From the NCBI GenBank assembly GCA_017311315.1, contig CM029654.1:5835382-5899381 (forward strand): 64,000 nucleotides of DNA. Direction: 5' to 3'. The translations under genes and the position numbers were made by a program. Origin of the DNA: Dendrocalamus latiflorus. Its lineage: Eukaryota > Streptophyta > Magnoliopsida > Poales > Poaceae. Positions 21,565 through 33,569 of the stretch are shown piece by piece. Each line of letters opens with the position of its first letter. Positions within the stretch are counted from its first letter, which is position 1. The notes under the pieces are model-generated. The model was not told where the DNA came from. It searched no databases and worked only from the letters and a program-made list of their open reading frames with translations.

Positions 21565-24500
21565 CTATCTGCCGTGTGAGAGCTGCTTTGATGCTAGGCT
21601 GAACATCTCCTTCAGGCGAGCAGACGAGCTGGAAAGGACATTATTCTCGATTCTCTTCCGATGCCTGGTGGTCTTTGACCATTCAATTCCAAGATAAACT
21701 TGAACACTACACGCCCTTTGTTCAGGAGCAAGGTCTTCGATTTGATACTTTATATGAAGCTGCATGTACAAAAGCCAGGTGAGCAGATCATTTACAATGT
21801 TTATGCTGGTTTTATGCACAAAATCACCGGAACATATTTGATTTCCTCAGAATAGACAAAGGGACAAGCTGGCGCAATGCGTCTGTTAAGATGAAGGGGT
21901 GCTGATATAGTGACTTCTGCTTATGTTTGCTGATTTAGATTGATCTCCTTTTGTTTGTTTGTTTTTCACTTTTTGAGGTGGCAGCACCCACTTATGTTTC
22001 TTAGCTCTAGTTTAAGTCCTGTTCTAACTTGTATGGTCTGTGAGCCGTGGTTTTCTGCTTCCGATGGAAGTTAAGGCCGGAGGGTGCATGGTTTCCTCCT
22101 CAGTTGATTAATGATCCTTAGATCATTACGGGGTAAACACCGCTAAGAGGACAGTAGGGCGACATCAACTTGATAGGGAGATACTTTAGAGGAGAAAGAT
22201 AGACATAGACGGGGATGAACTCTTATTTCTTCCTTCCTCTTGCTTAATTCCAAATCCTACCAATGGATCTCTTTATATAGAGGTGGTAAATCCTAAAGAT
22301 AGACACAAACTCAAAAGATACCAACTAACCAAATAGAATTAACAAACGTGGAAACTAATCATTCTAATCCCCATTTTAGTGGTAGCTGCCATATACACTA
22401 TAGTACTTCACGTGAACAGTACCCCCTGTACTGCTGCCGGCACATAACATCATCACCCTCCTTTTGCAACGGCTCGTTCTCGAGCTGTGGTGGTGGCTAT
22501 GGTTGCAGCCCTAGAAAGCCCCACAAAGATGAGAGGCATGAACTTTGACGCCACATCACTTGAGAGGAAATGAGCCGACCTTGGCGACAATGGATGGCGA
22601 TGGCGTGGTCACTTTAGCGTGGCTTGATGTAGAAGATGCCCCTGGTGTAGGAGATTGGATCGGGAAAGCCGAGTATCTTCTGCCTCCCTAGAGTGCGACT
22701 ATGGTGTAGAGATGCAATGATGTCACGATCCCACCCAAGACACTCGATGTGCTCCACACCTTTGAAGGCATGGACTTGGCCAGCGGCATGGAGGTGGTGG
22801 TCGTGGGATGGCAGCAGCCTTCTTTTTCCATGGTGGAGTCACTGGTCGTGTAGCCAAAGGCAACGCTGCCAATGCAGCTTCACTTGGAGTTTCCTTCTTT
22901 TTGTCCCTCGATGCCATCATCTTTTTCAACATGCTCTCTACATTCTTAAGTCCAGTGAGGATTTCTTCATAGCCAGCAATGATCTTGCCACATGTTAACG
23001 CGGTAGAAGCCATGGTGAGTCTCTGATACCAAATATAATGATCCTTAGATCATTATGGGGTAAACACTGTTGAGAGGACAGCCGGGTGACATCGGCTTGA
23101 TTAGGGAAGGACTTTAGAGGAAGATAGACATAAACAGGGATAAACTCTTGTTTCTTTCTTCCTTTGCTTAATTCCAAATGCTATCAATGGATCGCCTTAT
23201 ATAGAGATGGCAGATCCTAAAGATAGAAACAAACAAAAAATAACAACTAATCAAAAGGAAATAACAAACATGGAAACTAATCATTCTAATCCCTATTTTA
23301 GTGGTGGATGCCATGTATGCTACAGTACTTCACATGAACAGTACCCCTGTACTACTGTTGGCACGTAACGAGTAGGACAAGTGTTATGGTTGGGGATAGG
23401 CCAGGAAGGCTTAAGATTGCCCTCCTTGCGGAGGCTCTGATCTGGAGACCAGCTGGTTTAGAACTTGATTGTTTTATTGCCTGATTATGAATGGTGTGGC
23501 TCCTTTCTTTATATAGATGAGGTTAGCCCTAACAATATGGAAACTAACGCAATTTAATGCAACCAATCACTAAAGATAATACCGTATTTATACTATCTAA
23601 ATATAAAGATATACATCTAACTATTCCTAATATAAATATATGCATCTACCTTTTCCTAATACGAAGATATGCCTAAGATCATATCCTAAATAATTGTTAT
23701 CGTACCGCGCTACAGTACCAAATGGATTGTTCACGCTACAGTACGCACGGTTGCACTGCCAAGCCGTAACACTTCATCCCTTGCGACAAGACAGCTCGTC
23801 CTCGAGCTATCAGGTGGCGCCCACGGACTAAGACCTTCATGCCCCCATGTTGAGAAAAGACTAGACCATCGACGCTGTGCCAGATTTAGGGTTAGTGGCG
23901 TTGGCCGGGAGGTGGTGATGCTGGCCGATGTGGATGAGGCTGACAGCCTGGGCGACCAGCACGGGACAGCAGCAGTGCCCTTCTTACCACGGGGTGTGAC
24001 GAGGGTGGAAGATATGCAACGACGTTGCAATCCCCCATATGGCAACCATTGTGCTCCACACTTGCGGAAGCACGGTGTTGGCCGGTCGCATGAAGATGGA
24101 TTGCGGCAAACTTCTTCATCAATTCTGTTGCCGATGAAGTCGTTGTTGGTGAAGGCGGCAATGTGGCCAGTGACAACACCGGCCTCAGGGAAGGTGGTGG
24201 CAGCGCAGCCATTGCAATGACACACTGCGCCTCTTCTTAGGCCTTCAGCTTGTCGACCAACTCCATAACCTTCTCGAGTAAGGCCTTCAACTCCTTATTG
24301 CTAGTCTTCAATGATTCTAGGATAAATAGTGCGGCACCGGAAGCCATAGTGAGTGGCTATGATACCAAGATGTTATGGTAAGGGATATGACAGTAAGGCT
24401 TAAGATCGCCCTTCTTGTGGAGGCTTTGATCTGGAGGCCAAGGTTTAGAACTTGACTGCTTTATTGCCTGATTATGAATGGTGCGGCTTCTTTCTTTATA

Positions 24501-27500
24501 TAGATGAGGTTAGCCCTAACAATATGAAAACTAACACAATCTAATACAACCAATCACTAAAGATAATATGATATCTATACTATCTAAATATAAAGATATA
24601 TATCTAATCATTCTTAATATAAAGATACGTCTACCTTTTCCTAATATAAAGATACGTCTACCTTTTCCTAATATAAAGATATGCCTAAGATCATATCCTA
24701 AATAGCCGTTACTATACCATGCTACAGTACCAAACGATACTGTTTATGCTACAGTACGCACGGTTGCATCGCCAAGCCGTAACAACAAGCTACATAATCT
24801 TTGTCTCTAGGTAACAACCCCCAGAACAAATGTTACACCGCAAAATTATGCACATTATGTCATATATATCTAGGGTAAACCTATACTCACATTAATTACA
24901 GATTACTATAGTTTGGATCGTCCACTGAAATCATTCAATGTTTCTAAGCAGCGGAGGATAATCTATATATGATTTGTCTCATAAAAAGCCAATGTTTTAT
25001 TTACTAACTTTTTGAATCAAACAAATTCTCTATCTCAACAAAGATTACAAAGAACATATGACATGATTACAAAGAACAAATGACATGTGTATGAAGAATG
25101 GCACCAGTTTTTAACAGCAAGTTTTTCTAGATGTGGCTTCCTGGAAGTTGTCACATTTAGGTCGTGCTACTCCCAAGCCAACTTCACCACTATGGCACTA
25201 TTACAATCATGATTCTACTTTGCTATTGTCATGAACCTTAGTTCATGAGGGATAAATACCACCGAGAGGATGGCTAGATGGCGTCGGCGTAGAAGGGGAG
25301 AGAGAGACTAGATGAGGGAGACTGTGATAATTCTCTGATTGATTCAATAGCATGTGGTAGCCTCCTTATATAGATGGCTTCCCCTAACAGATAGAATCTA
25401 ATCCCAATTATATCTCTAACTAATATCATATCTCTAACTATATCTCTAATACAAGGAAACCAATCTCTAACTCAAATAGAAATCAATCTCTAATTCCTAA
25501 TAATAACCCGAATGGCCTAAGGCCCACGTCTATGACATTACACCCCTCCCGGACATGCAGCTCGTCCTCGAGCTGCTAGGCGGCGGTCATGGCGTCAATG
25601 GAAGACCTCTGACGTCGGTGTAGAAGACGAACGGTGGCGGGGTTCTGTAGCGGATGGAGACAACCGGTCAGATCCAAGCGGAACGAGGCTAGTCGAAGTG
25701 TAGCGCCTTCGGTATATAATGCCTGCAAAATAAGTTTTAAGTTTTTTTTCCTGATTTTTTATTTTTTTTGTGGCCTTAACTAACCGGTCGGTTTAAAACC
25801 GACCGAGACCCACTGAACGCATCCGGTCAAAAAGGCGACCGAAGGAGCGGCGGCGCACGGTGCGGATCGGCGGTGACGGGGGCTCCGACGGAGCAGCGGC
25901 CTGGCGATCGACGGCGAAAAGCGGCCGCCGGCGGAGCAGCGGCCTAGGGAGCGGCCGGCAGAGCGGCTGCGGCGGTGGCTCGGGCGGAGGTGGACCGGGC
26001 GGCGGCGGCTACGCGGGCGGCTGCACGGGCGGAGGCAGAGGCGGACCGGGCGGCGGTGGATGCGCGGGTGGAAGCGGAGCGAGCGGCAACGGCTGCACAG
26101 GCGGAGGCGGCCCGGGCTGCGACTGGTCACCGGCAACCGAGGACGGCGCGGGTCTTCAACCCGACGGCTATGAGATGGCCCCTTCTTGCCGGGCCGGAGG
26201 CGGCGCGAAGAAGCCCAGGCCGAGGACGTCCGGATCTGGAGCGGAGGTGGCCGGATCCGAACGCGTCGTGGCCGATGACGGCCGGCTCGCGTGCAGAGGT
26301 GGTTGGTAGAGCGACGGCGGCTTCGGGCGGAACAGCGGCCTGGCGGTCGACACAGAGAGCAGATGGTCGCTGGTGAATGGAAGTTTGCCAACGGCGATAG
26401 AAGACATCTCAGCGGCGGCGGCCGACGCCGGGCGACGGCGGGTGAGGCGCTGAACGGAGATGCCGGAGAAGACGCTGCGGCGACCACGACGGCGGTTGAG
26501 GTGCTGGACAGAGACGCTGCGGCGATGCGGTCGTCGGAAGCTGGCAGTAGCTGTGGCGGTGGTTTTTGGTTTTGTTGTTGTTGGGGATCTGGTATTGGAT
26601 GATGAAGTGTCTGGCTCTTTATCTCTTGTTGCTTCTTCTCATGAATCACGACCATCTTCTCCAAAATAGCACGTATGTTGAGAAAGATGTCCGCCATCTT
26701 TTTGTCGCTGTTGGCCATCTCATTAGCGCTATCTTTTATTATGGCCAATGACTCGGCAACCGGACGAGTCGCAGAAGCCATGGTAACAGAAGTCGTGGGA
26801 AGGGATCGACTGTTCTGATACCAAGTTGTCATGAACCTTAGTTTATGAGGGATAAATACCACCGAGAGGATGACCGGATGGCGTCGCGTAGAAGGGGAGA
26901 GAGAGACTAGATGAGGGAGACTATGATAATTCTCTAATTGATTCAATAGCATGTGGTAGCCTCCTTGTATAAATGGCTTCCCCTAACAGATAAAATCTAA
27001 TCCCAATTATATCTCTAACTAATATCATATCTCTAACTATATCTCTAATACAAGGAAACCAATCTCTGACTCAAATAGAAATAAATCTCTAATTCGTAAT
27101 AATAACCCGACTGGCCCACGTCTATGACAGCTATAGCATGGTCAACTAAACTTCTCAGGTGATAAGTGGCAACAGCTAACCTGTCATAATCCAAAGCACT
27201 ACAGGAGGGAGGAGGGGCGTGTTCAAAATAAAGGGAGCATGCAAGTTAACCGAAAGGAGTGAACAGAAGTTTCAAGTATATGTACATACAGTGAAGAAGT
27301 CACCAAGAAGGACTCCTTGGAGTTCCGTCTCCTCTTCAATAATCCACCCTTTCTTATTGGCCATAGGAGATTTCAGCTGGGTTCCAGTCACTTCCCCTCC
27401 AACAGGAGACAACTTCTTGCTAAACTTGTAATGAATTTGTCTTTGATATTCATTGGGTTTATCTGATTCCCACTGTGTAGCCGAGTATTTGAGGCATCCA

Positions 27501-30500
27501 ACTTCCTCCATGACTTTCATCTCCAATGAACCTCCTTCGAACACCTCCATAAGTGAGGCCATCTGGCAAGAGGCACATGTATCATGTATGTCTGGTCAAC
27601 TTCATGTGATAAAACTACATGATAAGTACTTAACAAACTTGTAGGTGTAAATTTATACTGCCATGATAAGTGCATTTACATTGGCAGAAATGACTGCGGA
27701 GTAAACCTCACTCATCTGAAGGCTCTTGGCGTCCTCAACACCAATAAAAATTCCACTGTCCTCACTCTGAAGAGTATTATTTTGGGATTGTTCTTCTTCA
27801 GCAATATGTACTTTGGACTCGGTGCTCAAAGATCTTGCTTTCCATAACGCCATTATTGTCCTGTAGAGAACCAAAAAAATTATCTATTCTGGCAAGAGTA
27901 AAATGTCAAGAACCATACATGCCATGCAAAAGGAGATTTGAAGGCACTATGCAGAGATCAACGCAGATATTTCTTGATGGTTTAAACTGGCAGTTGTAAG
28001 AGAAAAACCCTTTAAGTGGTTTGTTTTAGTGGAACTAAAGGAAAGCTTTACTACTTTATATTATTTTAGGAAAGTGGAGATTTACCTATTGGCCACACTA
28101 AATGATGCAAAAGATTGAAGACAAAACTTTAGCTTTCCATTCTCCATGCTCTTTGCACCATGCTTTGCCTCCATGCCTCTACCTCTGTGAAGAGTTATTA
28201 CAAGGGATGGACTCCATGATGATAGTGACGGAGGTATTGCCTGTATGTCTTCAATATCCTCCCATAGAAAGAAAAATTTGGTTTTCCGGCCAAACATGCT
28301 TGAATAAAACCCAGATGTTCTTGGAGATAAGAAAAGATGGCCCTGAAATTAAAGTACAAACGATTTTGTTAATTGACTGAACACGTAGTGAACTATTCAG
28401 ATGTCAGAACCAATGGGGACACATGCATGCAGTCAGTTGATATAAGAATTCAATCAAAAGCAATCTAACGGGATACCAACATTTAACTCCCATTCCATGG
28501 GAAGAACTTGATATGCTCCCATCTTCTGGTCGTTTACTATTTGAAATCACAAATGCAGTAGTTGCATGAAAAAATGTTCTAAACTTTACTCTATATTTCA
28601 ATACATATGTTTGAAATTGGCAATGTTGATAAAAAGTGAGCACACCCAAACAGGCTAGTGACCATCCAAACTACCGAAACTTTCATATCAGACTCAGCAT
28701 TCTTTTGTAAGAATAACTGAATAAGCAGTGTAAAATTAACAAATTCTGTAATTTAAGCATATATGCAATTTGAACAGTACCTGTGTAGGCAATTTCCGCT
28801 TCAAGTAGCAGGTAAAATTGCTGATGAGAAATTCTTCTGCTGGCAGAGAGAAGAGCTCCTGGAATGCAGTATTAGTTCGAGGAGACCGCAACGTCATCTG
28901 GCAGTAGTTACCCATCAGACTGGGGGGAAATCACATAGTAACAGTATGCTTCCTACAAGATAGGAAAGAAAGTGCTCACCTTCTTACCAACCTCTTTCTC
29001 CACTTTGCTCAGATACTCGGTGACCATACCAGTGCCCTTTGAGTTGTTCAAAAAAATTCTTAGGTGCAACTTAGACTGCCAGGACTGAGCCAAGTTACCT
29101 TGAAGAGGAATCCATACATCAGCTAGCTCTGACAAGTTTGATTTGACAAAGTTAATTTCAGCATGTCCAAGAGAGGTAACTTCGTCAAATGGTCCATCAA
29201 AATCATATACATGCACATTCATCACAGATGGAGGATCTTCCATGGCATCAAATTCAAAGATGTCTGCAAGATTAAGGGAAATACAATTAGTTGCCTGATG
29301 CATGACGTCACATGACCCTTACTTTCCTACTAAAACAAGGAAAATCCAAAGTCATGCTTTCTTAGTGATATATAGTTATGGAAGAAAAATATAAAGGTTT
29401 AGAAAGGAAAACCAGAAACTGTACCACAAAACACATACCGTTCCACTGAGGTTCCAGTGTTTGGAACTTGATTGAACTTGTTTTTGTTTTACCATTGCAA
29501 GTAAATACAACATAAGGATCAGAGAAACCAGTAGCATCAACTGGTGCCAATTTGGTTCCCTCAATTAAGGCAACCGTTAACAACCATCCATCGCCTTGTG
29601 CTTTCACACCATGATCACCAACTACAAGAAGGGAGAAATATTAGCGTAATAGACACATAATCACATTCATGTGTATAAGATTCAATAGTGTACATCAAGA
29701 AATGCGAATCAAATTACTCTGGTGTTTATCCATACGTTCCCTGATAAAAAAACTGTCAGGACTGAAGTTTCGTATTTATTTTGCATGAAGCAAACTTAAA
29801 AGCTCCAATTTTTTTATAACGTGTTAATGTCAGGGGAGTGGAGAATATTCAATATTTTCTTTTTAAAAAGTTCATGCTAAACATTAACTGCACCTGAGCT
29901 TTCTTATCTGAAACATAGGCATGGTTGTCAATCATAAAAATCTTGCATTTCTGAAGAGGTGGCTTTAACTACATACACATTAGAGATGAAATGTGATGAA
30001 ACTGAAGATAAAAGGGGGGAAAGCACCTTTTTGTTCCCTTGCTTGAACAAAGCACGAGATTTTCTTAACTATGTGTTGTACCTGAAGAAACAACAGCCCA
30101 CCCATGACAATCTCACTGAGAGAATCTGGCAGATCTAATCCAGGAAACTCAAGCCCCTGAACTACACCTGAATTTACTAGTGAAACATGCACAATAATGT
30201 ACAGGGCTACAAAAAGAGAGGATAAGACACCAAAGTTGCAGAAGTATAGAAATGCTATCTTCCAATCAGACTCCTGACCCCCTTGCAACGAGGCTAAGAC
30301 CTGTTCCTTGTCAGATCCAGCATCTTCTTCATCAATAGGCTTAATCTTCTGTGACAGTAAATCAGAAAACTGTGCATAATTTCGCTCCAAGCCTTGTCTT
30401 GCTCCATTTTCTATCATACCTTTCATCATAGTACTCTGAAGAAAATTCATGCGCCAAGAAATTACTAAATGTGATGTCTGTTGCTCAGAATCAAGTCCAG

Positions 30501-31966
30501 GACCTGGCATAACACGGAAAAGAATTTCCGTCCGAAAATAAGTACCACAAGGAACATCAGGGGTGCTAACACTCAATAAAACTGAATACTCTTTTCCATC
30601 AGCCTTCAAATAAGATTGTTCCTCTGTTGCTCTAACAGCTTTGACCAATTTGGATGGTGCAGTTGTATAAGTTATCACTCTCTTCAAGGACTCCCCATCA
30701 TTACCAATTCTCCAGGGTTCAGTTTTGAAATCAGTACAACCTTGAAGCTCGACCACTGTTTGTCGGAAATTTGAATCTGGTGAGAAGAGAAGGTTATTCA
30801 GATTACTAGGTGATGTAAAATATGACTGGTTAATAATAATCCCTTGTAATTTTACAGGCATTTCAACTCCTTCGTGTCTTGATTCAAAATATTTCAGTAG
30901 TTCATCGAATGAAGTTTCTGGACACACATTATCATTTTGGCTTACAGCAGCCTCATATACTGTTGGTGCTTCCTGAACTTCTTCTGAAGCCTCAGTCTTT
31001 ACCAAGGAGTTTGGCGCAGCATCATCATTTTTCCTGACAAACATTTGACAGACACGATCAACAAATGATGGCCTATCAGACTTATCCATTCTAGAAGTTT
31101 CGGTTCCATTAGAAGTTGCATTAGGAATCCCACTAATTTTGTCCTCTGCGGCTGTTTGATTTCTGCAAGTACCTTCGCAACATTTGTCCTCTGCAGGTAT
31201 TTCAGCTCCATCAAAATACCCATTGACATTATCTTCTTTAGAAGCTTCAATTTCTTGATAAGCTAATGCAATAGACATTCCAGTGCTTTGACTCGATGAT
31301 GAGTAGTCTCTCTGTATGTCAGTTAATTCAGTTGCAAGATCATCAGACCATGATCGTGTGGCTCCAGCTGTTTCTAAAGATATTGCAACACAAATTTCCC
31401 CTGCAGGGTGAACCAAATAAAAAACAAAGTGATTATCACATTTTTCGCACAATGAAATCAAATAGAATTTACTACATAGCATGTTAGTAACTAGTACGAT
31501 GATAGATGTTGAAACTCCAGAAAGTCAAACACTGAATTCACATGAACAAAACAAGAACATGATTTAACATGACAAACATTCACGAGCAAGATAACAAGAG
31601 AAATCTCAAACAATTACCACAGTCGACTGCCTTGTCACTCTTGCTCTTGGGAAGAAGCTGGTACCACCGCGTACCAAGAGAGAAGTTCTCCGCAGCCAGC
31701 ACATCCTCCAGTGACACCTTCACCTGCCCGAGGAAGTCATCAATCATGAGCATGTCCTCATCATAGACATAGAATTTGAGCTCATCCCGGGCATCGCCGA
31801 CGACGAAGCTGAACTCCTGATCCCACGCCGGGTTCAGGTTCATCTTTACCACCTTGGTCTTGAACCGCTGCTTCCCAAGCTGCAGCTTCACATACGGATC
31901 GCTGAACCCGTTGAAATCCATGGCCCGCAGGTTGCGGGCCCCGATCACACGAACATTCAGCCTCAT
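21565..31966 (-). CDS. C2-VASt-C2-GRAM-VASt membrane protein (nine exons, 1,070 aa)
   Basis: Coding exons on the minus strand: 31966-31618, 31400-30027, 29621-29439, 29263-28980, 28897-28781, 28342-28086, 27860-27680, 27562-27290 and 21759-21565. Every junction is GT-AG, phases agree, and the sum (3,213 nt) is a whole number of codons. The order matches the plant C2-GRAM family (Arabidopsis At1g03370 type, about 1,020 aa): an N-terminal C2 domain (residues about 1-105, D-F-N-G-F-S-D-P-Y); a low-complexity linker; a first VASt domain (about 305-475); a membrane helix (about 498-522); a second C2 (about 585-700, A-T-G-F-S-D-P-Y); a GRAM domain (about 735-815); and a second VASt ending in G-I-E-W-S-K-T-T-R-H. 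C2 and GRAM bind phospholipids. VASt is a StART-like lipid-transfer fold, so the protein probably tethers the ER to another membrane and moves lipid. The last intron is 5.5 kb because of three LTR insertions. The reading frame is intact. Confidence 0.92.
22112..23369 (-). mobile_element. Small non-autonomous LTR element 1 in intron 8
   Basis: Two direct LTR copies (22112-22449 and about 23039-23369) share TGATCCTTAGATCATTA.GGGGTAAACAC, CTTTATATAGAG.TGG and CACTTCACRTGAACAGTACCCC. On the minus strand the 5' LTR is followed by TGGTATCAGAG, the primer site for initiator tRNA-Met, and soon after by an ATG (23013) opening a short frame that begins M-A-S and has L-K-N-V-E-S-M-L-K-K-M. Close to the 3' LTR the minus strand reads L-E-N-E-P...K-E-G, similar to the end of a retroelement polyprotein. 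At about 1.26 kb it lacks all enzymes. No clean TSD was found. Its LTRs are more diverged than those of element 3, suggesting it is older. Confidence 0.75.
23382..24784 (-). mobile_element. Small non-autonomous LTR element 2 in intron 8, TSD ACAAG
   Basis: LTRs are 23382-23771 and 24371-24784, both starting TGTTATGGT and ending GCCGTAACA. The element is flanked by ACAAG on both sides (23377-23381 and 24785-24789), the 5-bp TSD of LTR retroelements. The minus strand has a TTGGTATCATAG primer site next to the 5' LTR, then an ATG at 24347 opening a 36-codon frame starting M-A-S-G-A-A-L-F-I-L with a leucine/lysine-rich helix. Near the 3' LTR the minus strand reads L-E-D-E-L-S, again the tail of a polyprotein. 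It is 1.4 kb long with no enzymes, the type called TRIM/SMART. Confidence 0.9.
25227..27129 (-). mobile_element. Small non-autonomous LTR element 3 in intron 8, TSD GCTAT
   Basis: LTRs are 25227-25537 and 26827-27129, nearly identical, both beginning TGTCATGAACCTTAG and ending CGTCTATGACA. The TSD GCTAT is present at 25222-25226 and 27130-27134. The minus strand carries a TTGGTATCAGA primer site, then an ATG at about 26781 opening a frame of about 330 codons. This frame starts M-A-S-A-T-R-P-V and has an N-terminal helical segment with I-L-E-K-M-V-V-I, followed by a very GC-rich Pro/Arg-rich stretch that may not be real protein. Near the 3' LTR the minus strand reads L-E-D-E-L-H-V-R-E-G. The near-identity of the LTRs makes it the youngest of the three. 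Confidence 0.92.
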
Positions 31967-31999
31967 CCCAACTCAACTCACTCCACCGACAAACTTGCT

Positions 32000-33190
32000 T
32001 CACTTCACACAAATCCCCCAATCGAACAGAACAAGGATCGCCAAGAAACGGCAGAAATCGATCAAAGGCTTTCACTCCTTCGCCACTCCTAAACGAAATC
32101 CGGCATCAGAAGAACAGTATCTACCAAGAAACGGGCCAGAACACCGCTGCTCTCCTACCCGGCCAATCCCAGGACCAAAGTAGCAAGAACTCCCACGCAA
32201 GCCGGATCAAACCCCCACCTCTTCCGTACCCAATACCAATTCCAGCAAAATAACAAGACTGACAAGTACAGCAACTACTCTCCAGGGACAAATTTCCCTT
32301 CTCAGCGCAAGAACCTGAATGACGTGGAGACACGAGTAGATCAGATTTACACGCACCAAGATAACAGCAAGAAGAAGTAAGCAGGCGCGCACGCGAGTGG
32401 CAGGAATAGGAAAAACCAAATAATTGAAGCAAACCGCGACCAAAACCAAACATACTAGTTTTGTCCGGCTCAAAATCGCGTTCTTGGTCGGATCAAGTGA
32501 AAACCTCCCCACATGGACGCGAGATTTCTCAACTACACACAAACGAAATGGAAAGCGAGGAGGAGGAGAGAGGCATCGTCGTGTTTCTTGATGCAATGAT
32601 GCGCACACCATTAAATTGGAAGGCGCTTTCGCCTTTTCGGTATTCCTGATTCGGTTCGGCGTTTCGTCTTGTCTTCTCCGAGTTCTCCTTCCCCGCCTTT
32701 GTGCCTCAATGTCGCTTCGCTTTTGAAACTTCGGGAATTAGGCGTGAGTTGCGGAATCTCACGTGAGGAATGCAGGCCAAAGTATTCCTGTACGCATCTT
32801 AACAAGGAGGTTGCAAAAGAGGGTTGTGAGCCATCCAATTCGCAATGGATGGTCCAGATTGAGTGATCTCAGCCCATAAATTATTAAATCAGGCTAGAGT
32901 CTAGGTTGTCATAAATTGGTAAATATTCTTAAAATAGATCCTTGACATCGATATTAAATCACAAATTTCAATGGAAGTTTTGCAAAGAGTAGCATAAACC
33001 CTAAAATAAATTACCTAATTTCCCATTCTAAATTGGACTTTTCAAAAAATGGATGGGTTGGGGGAGTGGCCCAGTCAACCCATTACACTAAGAGATTCAA
33101 TAATCATATGAACACGTAGCTGGCCCAAAAGGGCTATCACAGGGGAAAAAACGTATTTGCCCATATAATTGTAGATCCATAATCATGTGA
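32000..33190. other. C2-GRAM 5' region and intergenic sequence
   Basis: The leader and promoter of the minus-strand C2-GRAM gene should lie in about 31967-32650. I could not fix a transcription start or a TATA box. 32880-33190 is plain AT-rich sequence. The short frames here show no domains. Confidence 0.35.
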
Positions 33191-33569
33191 TCTTTTCTCA
33201 CTATGATCAAGGTTGAATAAAATAATTGGTCTTTTATTTAAACCTAGAGTGAGATTTTCATATCTTGGTGAAGTAGAAACCTTTTGTTGAAAACTTGTTC
33301 TCTCTAGTAGCTTCACTTCATCTCTTGCTCATTGGTTATTTTCAGTCTTGTTTGCATCTTATGAACCAAGTAGAGGTCTCTTTCACAAATTGTCTTTGAT
33401 TTTTCAAAATTCAACTTGTTTGTGTTCCCATTTACATTTTCTTGAGGTGTTGCTAATGTGTTCATCAAGAGAGAAATTGAAGAACCATGTTGACAATATC
33501 CTTAGCTCATGTGTGTTAAACAATTGGCAATCGTGTTGAGTTGGATTTTGCATTTGCAATAGTTTACCA

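Noticed and set aside
22990..23035. Possible tRNA gene near the TGGTATCAGAG sequence
   Set aside because: Only the primer-binding complement of initiator tRNA-Met is present; no cloverleaf can be formed.
25860..26669. Gly-rich plus-strand frames
   Set aside because: Antisense shadows of the GC-rich internal region of LTR element 3.
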